Source of the DNA: Adiantum capillus-veneris
Taxonomy: Eukaryota; Streptophyta; Polypodiopsida; Polypodiales; Pteridaceae
NCBI GenBank assembly: GCA_014529385.2
Contig: CM043969.1
Coordinates: 69,140,676 to 69,204,675, forward strand
Direction of reading: 5' to 3'
DNA length: 64,000 nt
Made by a program: the position numbers and the translations under genes. The notes under the pieces are model-generated. The model had not been told where the DNA came from and did no database searches. It was given only the letters and a program-made list of their open reading frames with translations. This document shows, piece after piece, positions 34,396 to 45,689 of this stretch (its first letter is position 1; the number at the start of each line of letters is the position of its first letter).

Positions 34396-36117
34396 ATTTT
34401 CTCATATTAAATTGATCATTTAATGTGGGAGAATAAACTGGAACAAGGGTTAGAATATAGGTATGTGATTTTTAGATGCATCTGAGCACGGGACCAAAGG
34501 TAATGGGTCCAAATGGGAGATGGTCTATCAAAGAGCAATGCTAATAGAGATTAAAGACCCTAGGGTTAGCTTCATGAAAGACCTCCAAAGGTTATTGTTA
34601 AAAATTCCTTTGAACTTAGGTAAGCTAAGATTGATCTTGAGGTGGGACCCGGCCCAAGCTTGAGATGCTTGTCGTGCTTGATGACTAAGGTGCTTGCGGT
34701 GCTTGTCGTGCTTGATGACTAAGATTCTTGAGGTGATTGTCATGCTTCCCAACTAGGGAGTGTGTGGTGCTTGTGGAAACACTACCCACACTTGAGGTGA
34801 TTTGTTATGCTTGCTGACTAAGGTGCTTGGAGGTAAGGAGTCCAAAATGTCAAATCCCATCCCTCAAAGAGAGGGGGCCAGCATCTTGATGACTAAGATG
34901 CTTCAAGTGATTGTCATGCTTGCCAACTAGGGAGTGTGAGGTGCTTGTGGAAACACTACCCATGCTTGAGGTGATTTTTCATGCTTGTTGACTAAGGTGC
35001 TTGGAGGTAAGGTGTCCAAAATGTCAAATCCCATCCCTCAAAGAGAGGGGGTCAGCCCTAAAGCTAGGGGGATGAGAGAGAACACACACACCCTCACACA
35101 AGGCAAGCTTGGTACAAAGAAAGCAAAAGGGACACTTGTCAAGCTCCTCCTCATGTTGCCCTCATGGTGTACCTAAAGCCTATTCGTTGGCCTCCCAAGG
35201 GATCCAATGATAAATTGTTAATTTAATTAATTATTTTTGCATTTATCAAGTCCTCTCTCTCAAAGGGGAAAGGGGGACACTTTTTCCAAGACTAGCATGC
35301 TTGGTTGATTTGCCTCTTGCTTGTGATTGGCTAGGCCTGGAGGGGTCCAATGAGCTTCAAGCATGAGCTACTAAGGGGGGTTGGCCAAGGAAGCTAGGGG
35401 CATGCTTGGGGGGTATACTCTCCCACACACACTCACACACACTCTCATTGTGTGGAGTGCAAAGTGCAAGAGCTCCATCTCCTTCTCCAATCTAGTAGAG
35501 AAGTTGAGAGCCTACACCAACACTCTTGTGTAATGAAAATCCAACCAAGAGCCATGCGTCAATGCTTAAGCTTGCCATCTTCTTCATCTTCATTACTATG
35601 CTATTATGTATGCTAGAAATAAGAGTGATGATAAGTGAGGAGCTAATTCTTTCTCCTATGAAATTTTTCTTCTTCCTCTTGCCTACCCTCATTCCCCGCT
35701 AGCTCTCTCCACCTTCGTGTTTGAGGCCCTGGGACGACTGAGGCTTGGGATAGTTTAATGCTTTCCACAAATTTTATGTTATGCTCATGTTGCATGAAGA
35801 TTTCCATCTTCATTGCATCACCTAGGTCACAAGGAACACAAAGATTGTATTGTAGAAAGTTTCTCTTGATGGGAGAAACTATAATACAAATGCCTATTGG
35901 AGGGGGCAACGACTCTACATAAATCCGGTCCTCAATTGTTGTCATGTTCTCTAAACTCTCTCTCTTGCAAAAGTATTGTTCCTGCCAAGTTAACATAATG
36001 TTGTGTTTATGTTGCTACCATCAATTAAGTTCACCCTCTATGGTCACAAAGTAATTTCACAAAAGTACCTTCTCTAATTTCCGCTACTCTCAAAGTTAGT
36101 AGGCCATTTCCATTACA
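34396..36117 (+). repeat. Gypsy-C LTR 1
   Basis: 1.72 kb, missing the terminal ~38 bp. Contains an internal minisatellite (about 34,650-35,000) of GGTGCTTG..TGCTTG.TGACTAAG units. Ends CATTTCCATTACA at 36,117. A mutated PBS TGGTATTAGAGA follows at 36,119. Confidence 0.85.
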
Positions 36118-36521
36118 TTGGTATTAGAGAATTCGGTTTCTCTTTTCTTGTTTAAGAAGAGAGGTCCTTAAGTAGCCTATAAATGGTTGATTTTGTTAGT
36201 TATATTAGGGTAAGTGGGACTGGGATCTATTATCAGTTTTTTTGAACCCACTATGTGGGATATGGTGCACACCTTGGGAGCTTTGGACTTAATAATGGGA
36301 CTTGCCTACGGCGTTACCATTATTGAGCCATAAGAAGTTTGAAAGGAGCTAGCCCTTGACAATTCTGCAATATTAGACCCACTCCACTACTCTCTATAAT
36401 TAACCAGTTCGAGCCGGGGATGTAGATACTTAAGTGCCAATTTTCAAAGGGTAAGAGGAGAGGAAACTAAGGTTTTGAATTGCCAAATCATACACTAAGT
36501 AAGTACACAAATTTTGTTAAT

Positions 36522-38505
36522 ATGGCTAACAATAACCAAGAGAGTAAAATGAACATTGATAAGTTTGATTTTGCACATGACGGTGCTAATGATGATGTCC
36601 CCATGTTTGTCTCAATAATCTTGTTACTAGGTTGCAGCAGCAAACTATGGGCTACCCTTCTTTGCAATCCAAAGTTACTCAACAACTTTGCGCTTATGGG
36701 ATTTTGCTTCCTCTCCAAGGAGAGAGAGCTTAAGAGGCCTCTTAAAGAGACCCCCAAAAGAAGACTCTCTCCCATACAAAAGGAGGAATCCAAAGAGCAA
36801 GAATGTAATGAAACTTTAAGTTCCTCTGAAGACATGGATCCACAAAGACGGTAGTCTAGAGGATTGCCAACTCCTCCTAAGAGGAAACATTCAACCCACA
36901 ATCCTTCTCCTCATCACTCTGAAAGGGAAGAGAGGAAAAAAAGAAAGAAAAGGGCAAGAAGAGGTCACCCTCTTCTCCTTCTTCTTCACCTTCCTCCTCT
37001 TCCGACAAAAGCTATGGCTATTCTCCTAGAGAATACAAGAGGGGAGGACATCACAAATCATACCCTGCATGGTGAAGGTCACAATAACTCAAAAAGTTCA
37101 AAGAGAGAGGAAAGAGTATCTCTTTTCTCACCTATGATGGCACTTTTGGTGCCACCAACAAAGTATTCGCCTTCATCCTGCAGTTTGATGTGGCCTTCTA
37201 AGACGAGGGCTTCATGGAGTCCTCCAAGCTATGCCATGTATCTATGCACTTCCAAAAATCGGATCATCAATGGTGGGCTAGCCTTTGTGGCACTGGCGAA
37301 GCCCCAAAGACATGGAAAACTCTACGAGTTTCCATCATGAAGCATTCCTTGCAAGCGATGCAAAGGACAAAGTGCTCAGCAAATGGTGCAGTTTGAAGCT
37401 TCTCTCTCATGAGTGTATCCACAAGTATGTAGACAAGTTTTGGGATTTACATCTCAAGGCTACTGTCTTCCAAAAGATAGACTTTGCAAAGAAAAAGCAA
37501 CAGTTTTGTGCGGGATTACATGAAGAGATGGCCGAGTATGTCAACTCCCAACAGCCTGGTTCTATTACTGAAGTAATCTACCACACACCATGGTTTCTTG
37601 GAGCATCAATTTCCAACAAGGGGCTGAAAGGAATGTTAAGCCCATGGAAAACAAAGACAAAAATAATGCAAAGGGGAAAACCAATGCCCAAAATTCTTCC
37701 CAAGGCAGTTCCAACAATAACAACAACAATTGGTCCAAGGAAAAGGGAGTTTACAAAGCTAAAAATAAACTCTCTCCTGAAGAGCTTGAAGCTTTTTACA
37801 AGGACTCATAAATGTTTGAAGCGTGGGGAGCAAGGACATGGCTATCGTTCTTGCCCCAAGAGAAATGCTTGCAATGAGACTCCTAGAGCTTCCACCATCA
37901 AAGCTCCAAAAGAGGATGCTCATTACAAAGGTGCACCTCTCTCCTATGCTTGGGGAAAAGTAATGGAACATGATGCCTTCATCTTGTTTGACCCTGGCTC
38001 TACTCACAACTTCATATCAATAGAGTTAGCCACCAAGTTGGGAGTTCAAGCTTTTGAGATGGGAGATGTTGTAACGGCCGACACTGCTTTCAAGGGACAA
38101 CGAGCCTTTGTTACTCCCTTGATTGGGAAGTTGAGGCTCCATGTCCAAATCTATGTCGACAAAGAAGAATTTTTCATCTCTCCTCTCCACCATGAGGATG
38201 CTATCCTAAGGGCACCATGGTTCAACCGCATGGATGCCAACATGAAGTTGCATGAAAGGAGAATCTACTTCACCTACAAGGGAAAGAACATGTATATAGA
38301 TGCTAGTAAGTTTGGTCGTACCATACCACTTGTAAATCCTCCTGATTTTGATAAATCAATGAAGAGCTTAGTTTTTGCGTACATAATTCTTGTCAAAGAG
38401 TCCCTAAAAGATCCTAATGTTTCCTCAAATGTAAATGGTAGGAATCAAGAAAAAGTTAGACTTGTATTGTTTTCTAAAAGGATTCCAAGATGTGTTCATC
38501 AATGA
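36522..38505 (+). pseudogene. Gypsy-C copy 1 Gag-protease
   Basis: Gag start MANNNQESKMNIDKFDFAHD at 36,522, parallel to gypsy-B. Later: HKYVDKFWDLHLKATVF, a damaged knuckle CLKRGEQGHGYRSC (second Cys is Arg), protease FILFDPGSTHNFIS and the C-lobe DAILRAPWF. One 406-codon frame (37,285-38,505) covers capsid to protease; earlier parts are frameshifted. Confidence 0.82.
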
Positions 38506-38619
38506 TATCCCTATGGACTTATCTCCAAAACAAGGGGATGATGACCATCAAATTGAGCTCCTACCAGGAAGCTCACCACCTAACAAGCCACCTTATCGAG
38601 TTTCTTAAGCTTAACAAGA

Positions 38620-39430
38620 GGAGATCATGAGGCAAGTACAAGAATTGGTTGACAAAGGGATGGTGAGGCCTAGATCCTCTTCCTTTAGTTCTCTAGTCCT
38701 TGTAGTTCAAAAAAAGGTGGTGCATACCGTATGTGTGTGGACTATGCAGCACTAAATCATATCACTATCAAAAACAAATTTTGTGTGCCTCGGGTAGAAG
38801 ATCTGTTTGATAAGCTACAAGGCTCTACCTACTTCAGTAGGATTGAACTTGAAAGTGGCTATCATCAAATAAGGATAGTGGATGAAGATATCCTAAAGAT
38901 CGTGTTTCGCACAACGTTTGGTCTTTATGAATATCTAGTCATGCCTTTTGGCTTGACTAATGCACCACCCATGTTCAAAGAAAAAGATCGGGTCTTACTT
39001 AAGTTTCCTAAGGCTAGATTGAGGCAAACGATAGACAAAAATCCTACGGGCCATCAAAAGTATTATGCTAAGCTAGCAAAAAGATACTATGATCCTATCC
39101 AAATCTTGAAGCCCATCAATGACATGGCTTATCAACTCAAGTTGCCCAACCATTGGCGCATACAAAATTCCTTTCATGTGGGCCTACTTAAGCCCTACAA
39201 AGGAGACCCACCAAGTGAACCAAATATTGAAGACCCTCCCAAAATCGAAGAGCAAGAAGAGGTGCTACAACCCGAAGCTATTCTTCAGCATGAAGACAAG
39301 TACTACAACATGGTAAGATTATCCGACGGTATCTTATTAAGTTCAAAAATTATCCTTCTGAAGATGCTAGATGGATGCAAAAATTAATATAGTTTAAGGA
39401 TACTATGAACCTTGTCAATGCTTACAATGC
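38620..39430 (+). pseudogene. Gypsy-C copy 1 Pol with in-frame internal deletion
   Basis: The RT opening VPRVEDLFDKLQGSTYFSRI to MPFGLTNAPPMF is fused in frame, at 38,974-38,978 (TTCAA), directly to the integrase tail KEKDRVLLKFPKARLRQ, then YDPIQILKPINDMAYQLKLP and NSFHVGLLKPYKGD. The catalytic YxDD box, RNase H and integrase core are gone, leaving an open frame of 218 codons (38,731-39,387). The adjacent frame keeps the chromodomain RRYLIKFKNYPSEDARWMQK. Confidence 0.85.
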
Positions 39431-39796
39431 TACATTAGAGTAAGCAAACAAATTCTTTCAAATGATCAATGTTTTTGTCTTATAAGACTAATTCTCTTTT
39501 TATTGTGCACAAATTTAAATAGGTATGCATGCTTAGAATCATGTTTGTGATGACGACGTCTCTCAAACACCAAATAGAATTTTTCACTCTACTTGGGAGA
39601 ATGAAATGGACTAAAGAGCAGACATGCTTACGGAAACTATGTCTCCCAAGCACCAAATGGATCAGGTATCCATCTTGGAAAGATGTCGTAGGATAAAAAG
39701 GGATCCTCTACCCGCTAATAAAGGTTGACTAATGACTAAGGCTTTATCTCTTCTACCTCATAGTCAAGGACGACTATGATTTCAAGAGAGAGGTAA

Positions 39797-40362
39797 CGTC
39801 ATAAACACTAATATCTTACCAACCCAAATGATTTTTTCACATTAAACTGATCATTTAATGTGGGAGAATAAACGGGAACAAGGGTTAGAATATAGGTATG
39901 TGCTTTAGATGCATCTCAACACGGGACCAAATGTAATGGGTCCAAACGGGAGATGGTCTATCAAAGAGCAATGCTAATGGAGCTTAAAGGCCCTAGGGTT
40001 AGCCTCATCAAAGACCTCCAAAGGTTAGTGTTAAAAAGTCCTTTGACCTTAGGTAAGCTAGGGTTGAGCTTGAGGTGGGAACCCGGCCCAAGCTTGAGGT
40101 GCTTGTCGTGCTTGATGACTAAGGTGCTTGAGGTGCTTGTCATGCTTGATGACTAAGATGCTTGAGGTGATTGTCATGCTTGCCGACTAGGGAGTCTAAG
40201 GTGCTTGTGGAAACAATACCCACACTTGAGGTGCTTTGTCATGCTTGTTGACTAAGGTGCTTGGGGGTAAGGTGTCCAAAATGTCAAATCGCATCCCTCA
40301 AAGAGAGGGGGCGAGCCCTAAAGCTAGGGAGATAAGAGAACACACACACCCTCACACAAGGC
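39797..40362 (+). repeat. Gypsy-C LTR 2, left part
   Basis: Starts CGTCATAAACACTAATATC after the purine tract AAGAGAGAGGTAA and matches LTR 1 up to CCTCACACAAGGC. The rest of the LTR resumes at 45,690. Confidence 0.88.
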
Positions 40363-41090
40363 GAGTGTTACCATGCACCGAGCGATTTTTTTCGAGCAAG
40401 GACAAACCCGAGCAAGTGTTTGGACATGATATAGTAAATTTTATCGTCAATAGATTATTTATCATTTGTTATATATTCATGCACCACAACAAAAAGGGTT
40501 ATCGATGAATAAACTACCTCCTAAATTCCAAAACATCAAAGTTTACTTTTAAGAAAATAAACACAATATTTGAAAATATTATCTTCTCTCTTAGGCTCAC
40601 TTGGGCTTCACATGTTTGAGCATAAAGTAAGATCGATAGAATAATAAGAGCTCTAGCCCTGTACTTAATGTTCAAGTCATCGTAAGTTTCTTTTTGTAAG
40701 GTCATTTGTAGTGCTCCTACGTCTAGTACTTTGGTTCTTGATTGTCATTTTTTATACTTGAGAGCATGTGCATCCTTCCTCATCTTAGACGCATCAATTT
40801 GATAGCAATTTATTGCACCTCATTAGTTCATTTATACACCAATCATCTTTTCCATGTCATCTTGTCCTATCTATACTCTACAAGGGTGTGATCTTCATAC
40901 AAAGACACCCTTCTTACACGACACATCACTGACAAACACCATAACTAATTATGAAAGGCTTCTTTTGTTACAATAAAATCATGTTTTTCCTCAATTGACC
41001 AATATAGGAATTTTTTAATCAATTTACAAAAACAACAACAAAAATTTATAGAGTTATATGCCTAGAATTTTCTAGAAAGGCATCGTCCTA

Positions 41091-41200
41091 GGTGTTTGGG
41101 AAACATGTGTCTCAGCTTAATATCATGTCCTTTTTTATTTCAAAAATGCCCGTTGACTCTCCCTCTCCCTCTTATTTTTAGAAAATGCCAGGCACCCCAC
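41091..41200. mobile_element. Partial MITE related to 3996-4210, opposite orientation
   Basis: GGTGTTTGGGAAACATGTGT then CTCAGCTTAATATCATGTCC aligns to the reverse complement of the intact MITE right end, and AAAATGCC.GTTGA follows in both. The distal end runs into a (CT)n tract at 41,217-41,281 and is not resolved. Confidence 0.5.
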
Positions 41201-41214
41201 ATGGTGCATGAAAT

Positions 41215-41284
<70 letters not shown>

Positions 41285-41734
41285 AAAGAAAAAACTAATC
41301 CGTTACTCTAATTCAAGACAAACATCACTAAATAAGACGTCTCATGTCTTGCTGGGTATTCAGTATTAACAAACCAGATACCAATCTTTGCTTACACAGA
41401 AGGCAAAAAGTAGTTCAACCTTGATAAAAGGTGGTCCTCCAAACAAGAAATTACCCATAGCATACACACACGCTATGTTACAGCTTCCTTTTGAATCACC
41501 GACCATGGTCAATGTTGAGGCGGCTTTGATAGAATCATGAGACATGATGATTACATGAATTACTTATTTGTCAGACCTTTTTTTTTTTTGCCAGCATTCA
41601 CTTTAGAAGTCAGCAACAACAGCTTGTGAATTCCAAAGGGCCACATACTGAAACCTCACCATCAATCCTTTGCTCGCACAAAGACACCTCACACAGTACC
41701 CGATCAACACAATTATGACGAGGGCTAGCATACC

Positions 41735-42668
41735 TCACAAATATCGGATCAACTCAATTATGACAAGGGCTAGTATCACAATCAGAAGAACCATCAAGAT
41801 GAGGGACATCACTGAACACCCACTGCTTGTCTTCTGTCCCAGTACGCCTAGCCTCCTCTGCATAGCGTTCAGTTGTGTATTTGTTCTGTCTGTGTCGTCA
41901 TCTAAATTATCCAAAAGCTTTGTGTGCAAATCCAACGTTTCATTTATAGACAAGGCAATGTTTTTTGTGCTTGTCACTGTCTCTTCATGATTCAAAAGGT
42001 CATCATCTTGCTCCCGCATGATCTGTCAGACTGTCATTGAAGCCGAGAAATTCCATAGTTATCTAAGCCTGTTGTTCTATTGTTCTCTTTAGGTTCCCCT
42101 CTCCCATCCTGACCCAATAGATTAATCCTGTTAGAAGCTTGGGAGGAATTTAGGCCGTTTTTGACATCTGATTCATCCTAGAATGAAGACTCAAAAATCT
42201 GTCTTGTTGTTTTCTTAAGTCCTTTTCATTTAAAGATTTGGTGAGGGAAGGATTGCTCAAGAGGGACTGAAGGCTGTCAAGGTGGGTACCAAGCATGGTG
42301 ATATTCCGTCTGCAGTCAAGACACAAAAAGCAATCATATACGATCAGAGTGCCATTGAGCACATGGACAACTTTAAGGGATCCATTAGTAAGTGAGGAAA
42401 TTTTGGATTCACAGACAACCACAACACAAAGTTTCAAAAGAACAAACATGCAATATCACTAAGAGATGACGGAGTGAGCATAGGAGGTCAAAGAGAGAGC
42501 AATTTATTACTAGCTTGTGGCAAAAACGAGGCGGGAATTGTTAGCAGCACGGGACCCACTGCCAACGGGGGCTACGGAGTTGCGTTCTGCAATGTAGGGT
42601 GCTATATCCTCTGCAAGCCAGACTGCATCTTCAAACTCTTGGATCCATGAATCATTCTGTGCCATCAT
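41735..42668 (-). pseudogene. SYP5: SYP5-type plant syntaxin (Qc-SNARE) pseudogene
   Basis: The SYP51/52 family acts in vacuolar and post-Golgi membrane fusion. N-terminal segment MMAQNDSWIQEFEDAVWLAE..SERN-like (from 42,668). After an apparent intron (AG acceptor at 42,310-42,311) comes RRNITMLGTHLDSLQSLLSN. A frame-shifted piece reads RINLLGQDGRG..TTGLDNYG (about 42,120-42,050). The SNARE helix follows, REQDDDLLNHEETVTSTKNI..LHTKLLDNLDDDTD, then the tail anchor GCSVMSLILMVLLIVILALV and a stop at 41,735. Lesions: no good donor after exon 1, a one-base frameshift near 42,165 and a duplicated TGACAG before the SNARE helix. The usual central Gln of the SNARE layer appears as His. Confidence 0.82.
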
Positions 42669-42799
42669 ATATGACCCTACAATGATGTGCAAAGGAAGAG
42701 CGGTCCCAAGTTCATGTGGGAACGAAGGGCGGGGGCACCTTCAAACGCGTTCACAGTCTCTCACATCACACCAATGTCAAGCAGAAAAAACAATATGCA

Positions 42800-42800
<1 letters not shown>

Positions 42801-42866
<66 letters not shown>
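42801..42866 (+). repeat. (CT)n tract, about 33 units
   Basis: Pure CT dinucleotides between the SYP5 and Lhca2 pseudogenes. It pairs, in inverted sense, with GA tracts at 43,046-43,098 and 43,218-43,287. Confidence 0.95.
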
Positions 42867-42868
<2 letters not shown>

Positions 42869-43040
42869 TCCTCTGCAGCCCGCCACCTCTAGTGGCCTCC
42901 TTCAGGTGTCCCTTTTCACCTTTCCATGCGAGGCTCGGCCCTCTCACTTCTGTAGACCCGCCCCGTCTAGGCAACCTCTGTAGGCAGCCCCTGCTCGGCC
43001 AACTCTGGCTCCGCGACTCGGTCCTGCTCATGATAATTAA

Positions 43041-43045
<5 letters not shown>

Positions 43046-43102
<57 letters not shown>

Positions 43103-43210
43103 ACAGCAGAGAGGATCGGAGAGAATATGGGGGTTTGGTCTCTCAGTTTTTTTTAAAAAACTCTCTAAAAGAGCGCGCGCACGTGCTCTTTCAGAGAGTT
43201 TTTTTTTTTA

Positions 43211-43287
<77 letters not shown>
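43046..43287 (+). repeat. Two (GA)n tracts flanking a ~80-bp palindrome
   Basis: GA runs at 43,046-43,098 and about 43,218-43,287. Between them CTCAGTTTTTTTTAAAAAAC, TCTCTAAAAGAGC, a GCGCGCACGT loop and GCTCTTTCAGAGAG followed by a T/A run ending AAAACTGAG form an imperfect hairpin (about 43,142-43,219). It lies 75-220 bp upstream of the Lhca2 start. Confidence 0.85.
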
Positions 43288-43292
<5 letters not shown>

Positions 43293-43362
43293 TCATTGTG
43301 CTTGTGGGCGCCCAACAGAATAGAGAGTAGCAGCTGAAATTTATCACCGCGAGCTTGTGGCT

Positions 43363-44416
43363 ATGGCGTTCGCGGTGTGCTCCTCTAGCAGCCTCATAGC
43401 TATGGCAGCATCCAACATGAGCAGGAGCTCCTTTGTGTTTGGACGGGCATTGCGTGCTGCACCCACAGAAGCTACATTTGTTCCATCAAAGAGGGCCCTC
43501 ACTGTTTTGGCGGCAACAACCGACAGGCCTTGCGGTTCCCCGGCAGCATTCCTTCGGAATGGCTTGATGGAAGCCTACGTGGGGACTTTGGATTTGACCC
43601 CCTTGGTCTTGGATCCGAGCCCGAGAGCTTCTCAAGTGGTTTGTGTAATCAGAGATATTGGACTGTAGGTGGGCTCACAAGAAGTTTTAGACAACTTCTC
43701 ACAATAATTCCCACATTGTGACTTACCTCAACATCATGAGTTTCTGTGAGAGAGACACCACATACCTAGCTAGGTACGATTGGGGGCAGGGGACCGCCGG
43801 CCCGATGGGGGGGCTGGTGGTCCGCTGCCCCCAATCATACCTAGCTAGGTATGTGGTGCCTCTCGAGCAGAAGCTCATGATGTTATGCATGGTATGAAAA
43901 ACACTGAAAAAAGACTCTGTTTTCCTACATGAGAATATATCTAAATCTTCTTGTGGCTATGTTGGGTGCTGCTGAAATATTCATTCCAAAGCAGAAATTT
44001 TGAACACCCCGTCCTGGTACTTAGCTGGAAAGGCCGAGTATTTCACAATTACGACTATCCTGTTCATAGTGGAGCTTATATTCTTAGGCTAAGCTAAGGG
44101 CCGAAGATGGGCAAACATCATTACTCCACGATCAGTGAATACTGACCCCATCTTCACCAATAACAAGCTAATAGGCAAAGATGTTGGATATCCCGGTGGC
44201 TTCTGGTTCGACCCTCTCGGTTGGGGCTCTGGTTCTCTTGAGAAGATCAAGGAGCTTAGGACTAAGGAGATAAAGAATGACATACTCGCTATGTTGGCCG
44301 TTATGGGTGCTTGGTTCTAAGAGATCTACACGGGCATTAGCCCCATTGACAACCTTACCGCCCATCTTTCCAACCCTGGTCACAACATTGTTTTCTCGGC
44401 TTTCTTGACCAAGTGA
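43363..44416 (+). pseudogene. LHCA2: Lhca2-like light-harvesting protein pseudogene
   Basis: Nuclear gene for a photosystem I antenna protein. Starts [20 protein letters not shown], a typical Ser-rich chloroplast transit peptide. After TTDRP a one-base frameshift leads to [20 protein letters not shown] then [13 protein letters not shown]. After an intron-like gap holding a palindrome, exon 2 (about 43,970-44,416) reads [38 protein letters not shown] then [14 protein letters not shown] and [20 protein letters not shown], ending ..FLTK-stop. Further damage: VQ to V-stop before the intron, a frameshift after FIPK, and QHIYTG to stop-EIYTG. The Lhca2 family assignment rests on PGS.P.EWLDGSLPGDFGFD. 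Confidence 0.88.
43751..43863. repeat. 113-bp near-perfect palindrome in the Lhca2 pseudogene intron
   Basis: Left arm 43,751-43,803 and right arm 43,811-43,863 (53 bp each, about 5 mismatches) around the 7-base loop GATGGGG. Each arm carries CATACCTAGCTAGGTA and GATTGGGGGCAG..GGACC. The module also occurs as direct units at 9394-9481. Confidence 0.9.
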
Positions 44417-44737
44417 GCAATGATCGTTGTACCTCCATCACTTGGAGCAGATAGTGACACTCACTTCCTTTGTATGCCAATTGAGAAGTTCGTAAAAACC
44501 TTTTATTTGGTTGGAAGGTCCTATATTGTCGTGTAAGCCGTGCCTGCTACTATTTTGTCAATTTACTTGTATCATGTTTCATTGCATTACCTTGAGGATA
44601 TGAGTCAGTTTTGATTACAAAACATGCCTGTTCTGGTTGTTAATTACATCAAAAGTTTTCCATTGTTCTCAGACCAAATGCCTCTCATTCGATCCCTTCA
44701 TCTCTCCCAGTTAATAAAGATAATGAAGTCTCGCTTG

Positions 44738-44738
<1 letters not shown>

Positions 44739-44776
<38 letters not shown>

Positions 44777-44813
44777 GCAAGCAATCCACGAGAGGGGCTC
44801 ACGTTGCAGTATC

Positions 44814-44880
<67 letters not shown>
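44739..44880 (+). repeat. (GA)n, (CT)n and (AC)n tracts
   Basis: GA about 44,739-44,773, CT about 44,821-44,843, AC about 44,844-44,880. They lie just downstream of the Lhca2 pseudogene. Confidence 0.9.
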
Positions 44881-44883
<3 letters not shown>

Positions 44884-44915
44884 CACACACACCCGTTTGA
44901 TTCCTTTTCTCTTAC

Positions 44916-45601
44916 TTGTCTCAAATCAGCAAAAGGTTTTGTGACTCCCTCTCTGGACGACAATGTGGCCACAAGATTGTTCTTATGTTTGACAATAGCA
45001 TCTATGCACTTTCTATCTCTTTTGTGATACAAAATTATGAAATAACTAATGCATTCAATTTGCATCCATTAACTCTAATGGGAGAGCAGGTGAAGATAAA
45101 GGCTACTGAACTTGCTAGTGGTGAACAAATCCTCCTTTTCAATCATGGCCAATGTCAATTCTAGAAGGTTCGCATTGCTATTGAAAGCACACAAGGCATT
45201 GGAATGAAGGACACACTAGTAATAGTCCGATGGTCCCTCCAGAGTAGTTGGTATACTACATGCAATGCCTTCACAACGTACACATGGCACTCAAGAAAGC
45301 AAAGGATATCATTCAAGTTCAAGAGCTACCTACACATTATGATGGACATGTGGCATTTGAGTTACTATCTTTTGATCTTTTTGTGCACGAACTTATGACA
45401 ATTGCAACATGTGAATTTACCATGGAGAATAAGTTGGCACAAATAGAGTTTTGGAATGTGCTCAGCAAGATGGTACAGAAGCAAGATATGACTGTGTATC
45501 AATGTGTGTGTGAACACATTAAAGGAAGAGTATGGCTCTTTTGTTTGACACTATTTGAGATGCAACATGGCTACTTAGCTACACTATACTCAATAGAGTA
45601 A
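44916..45601 (+). CDS. Unrecognised coding-like segment next to the insert's right end
   Basis: Two plus-strand frames: one ending GEQVKIKATELASGEQILLF..CQF-stop at 45,164, and a 117-residue frame, 45,248-45,601, starting MVYYMQCLHNVHMALKKAKD and containing QELPTHYDGHVAFELLSFDL. No domain recognised and no catalytic motif evident. Its position within 100 bp of the right terminus means it could be element-encoded or another captured gene piece. Confidence 0.3.
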
Positions 45602-45689
45602 CTATTGAGATCTTAATCTAATCTTTTTCATTGCTTATGCTCGCTCGGTTTCTTGTCCGCTCGGAAATACTCACTCAAGGATTGGGATT

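Larger units (their letters stand above)
40363..45689. mobile_element. 5.3-kb insert with inverted CGAGC-rich ends carrying gene fragments
   Basis: Splits one LTR. CCTCACACAAGGC (13 bp; 16 bp with one mismatch) is present at both edges, 40,350-40,362 and 45,690-45,702. The left end reads CCGAGCGATTTTTTTCGAGC followed by AAGGACAAACCCGAGC. The right end, reverse-complemented, reads TTGAGTGAGTATTTCCGAGC followed by GGACAAGAAACCGAGC. Each end has three spaced GAGC-type motifs. Inside are a SYP5 pseudogene, a Lhca2-like pseudogene, a MITE-like end (41,091-41,200) and several microsatellites. No transposase was recognised. Best read as a non-autonomous gene-capturing DNA transposon; class undetermined. 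Confidence 0.6.

Noticed and set aside
34650..35000. A CRISPR-like repeat array
   Set aside because: Repeats are adjacent tandem LTR minisatellite units without unique spacers, in a plant nuclear context.
43357..44416. A functional Lhca2 gene
   Set aside because: A frameshift after the transit peptide, stops at conserved Gln positions and a frameshift in exon 2 rule out a working product.
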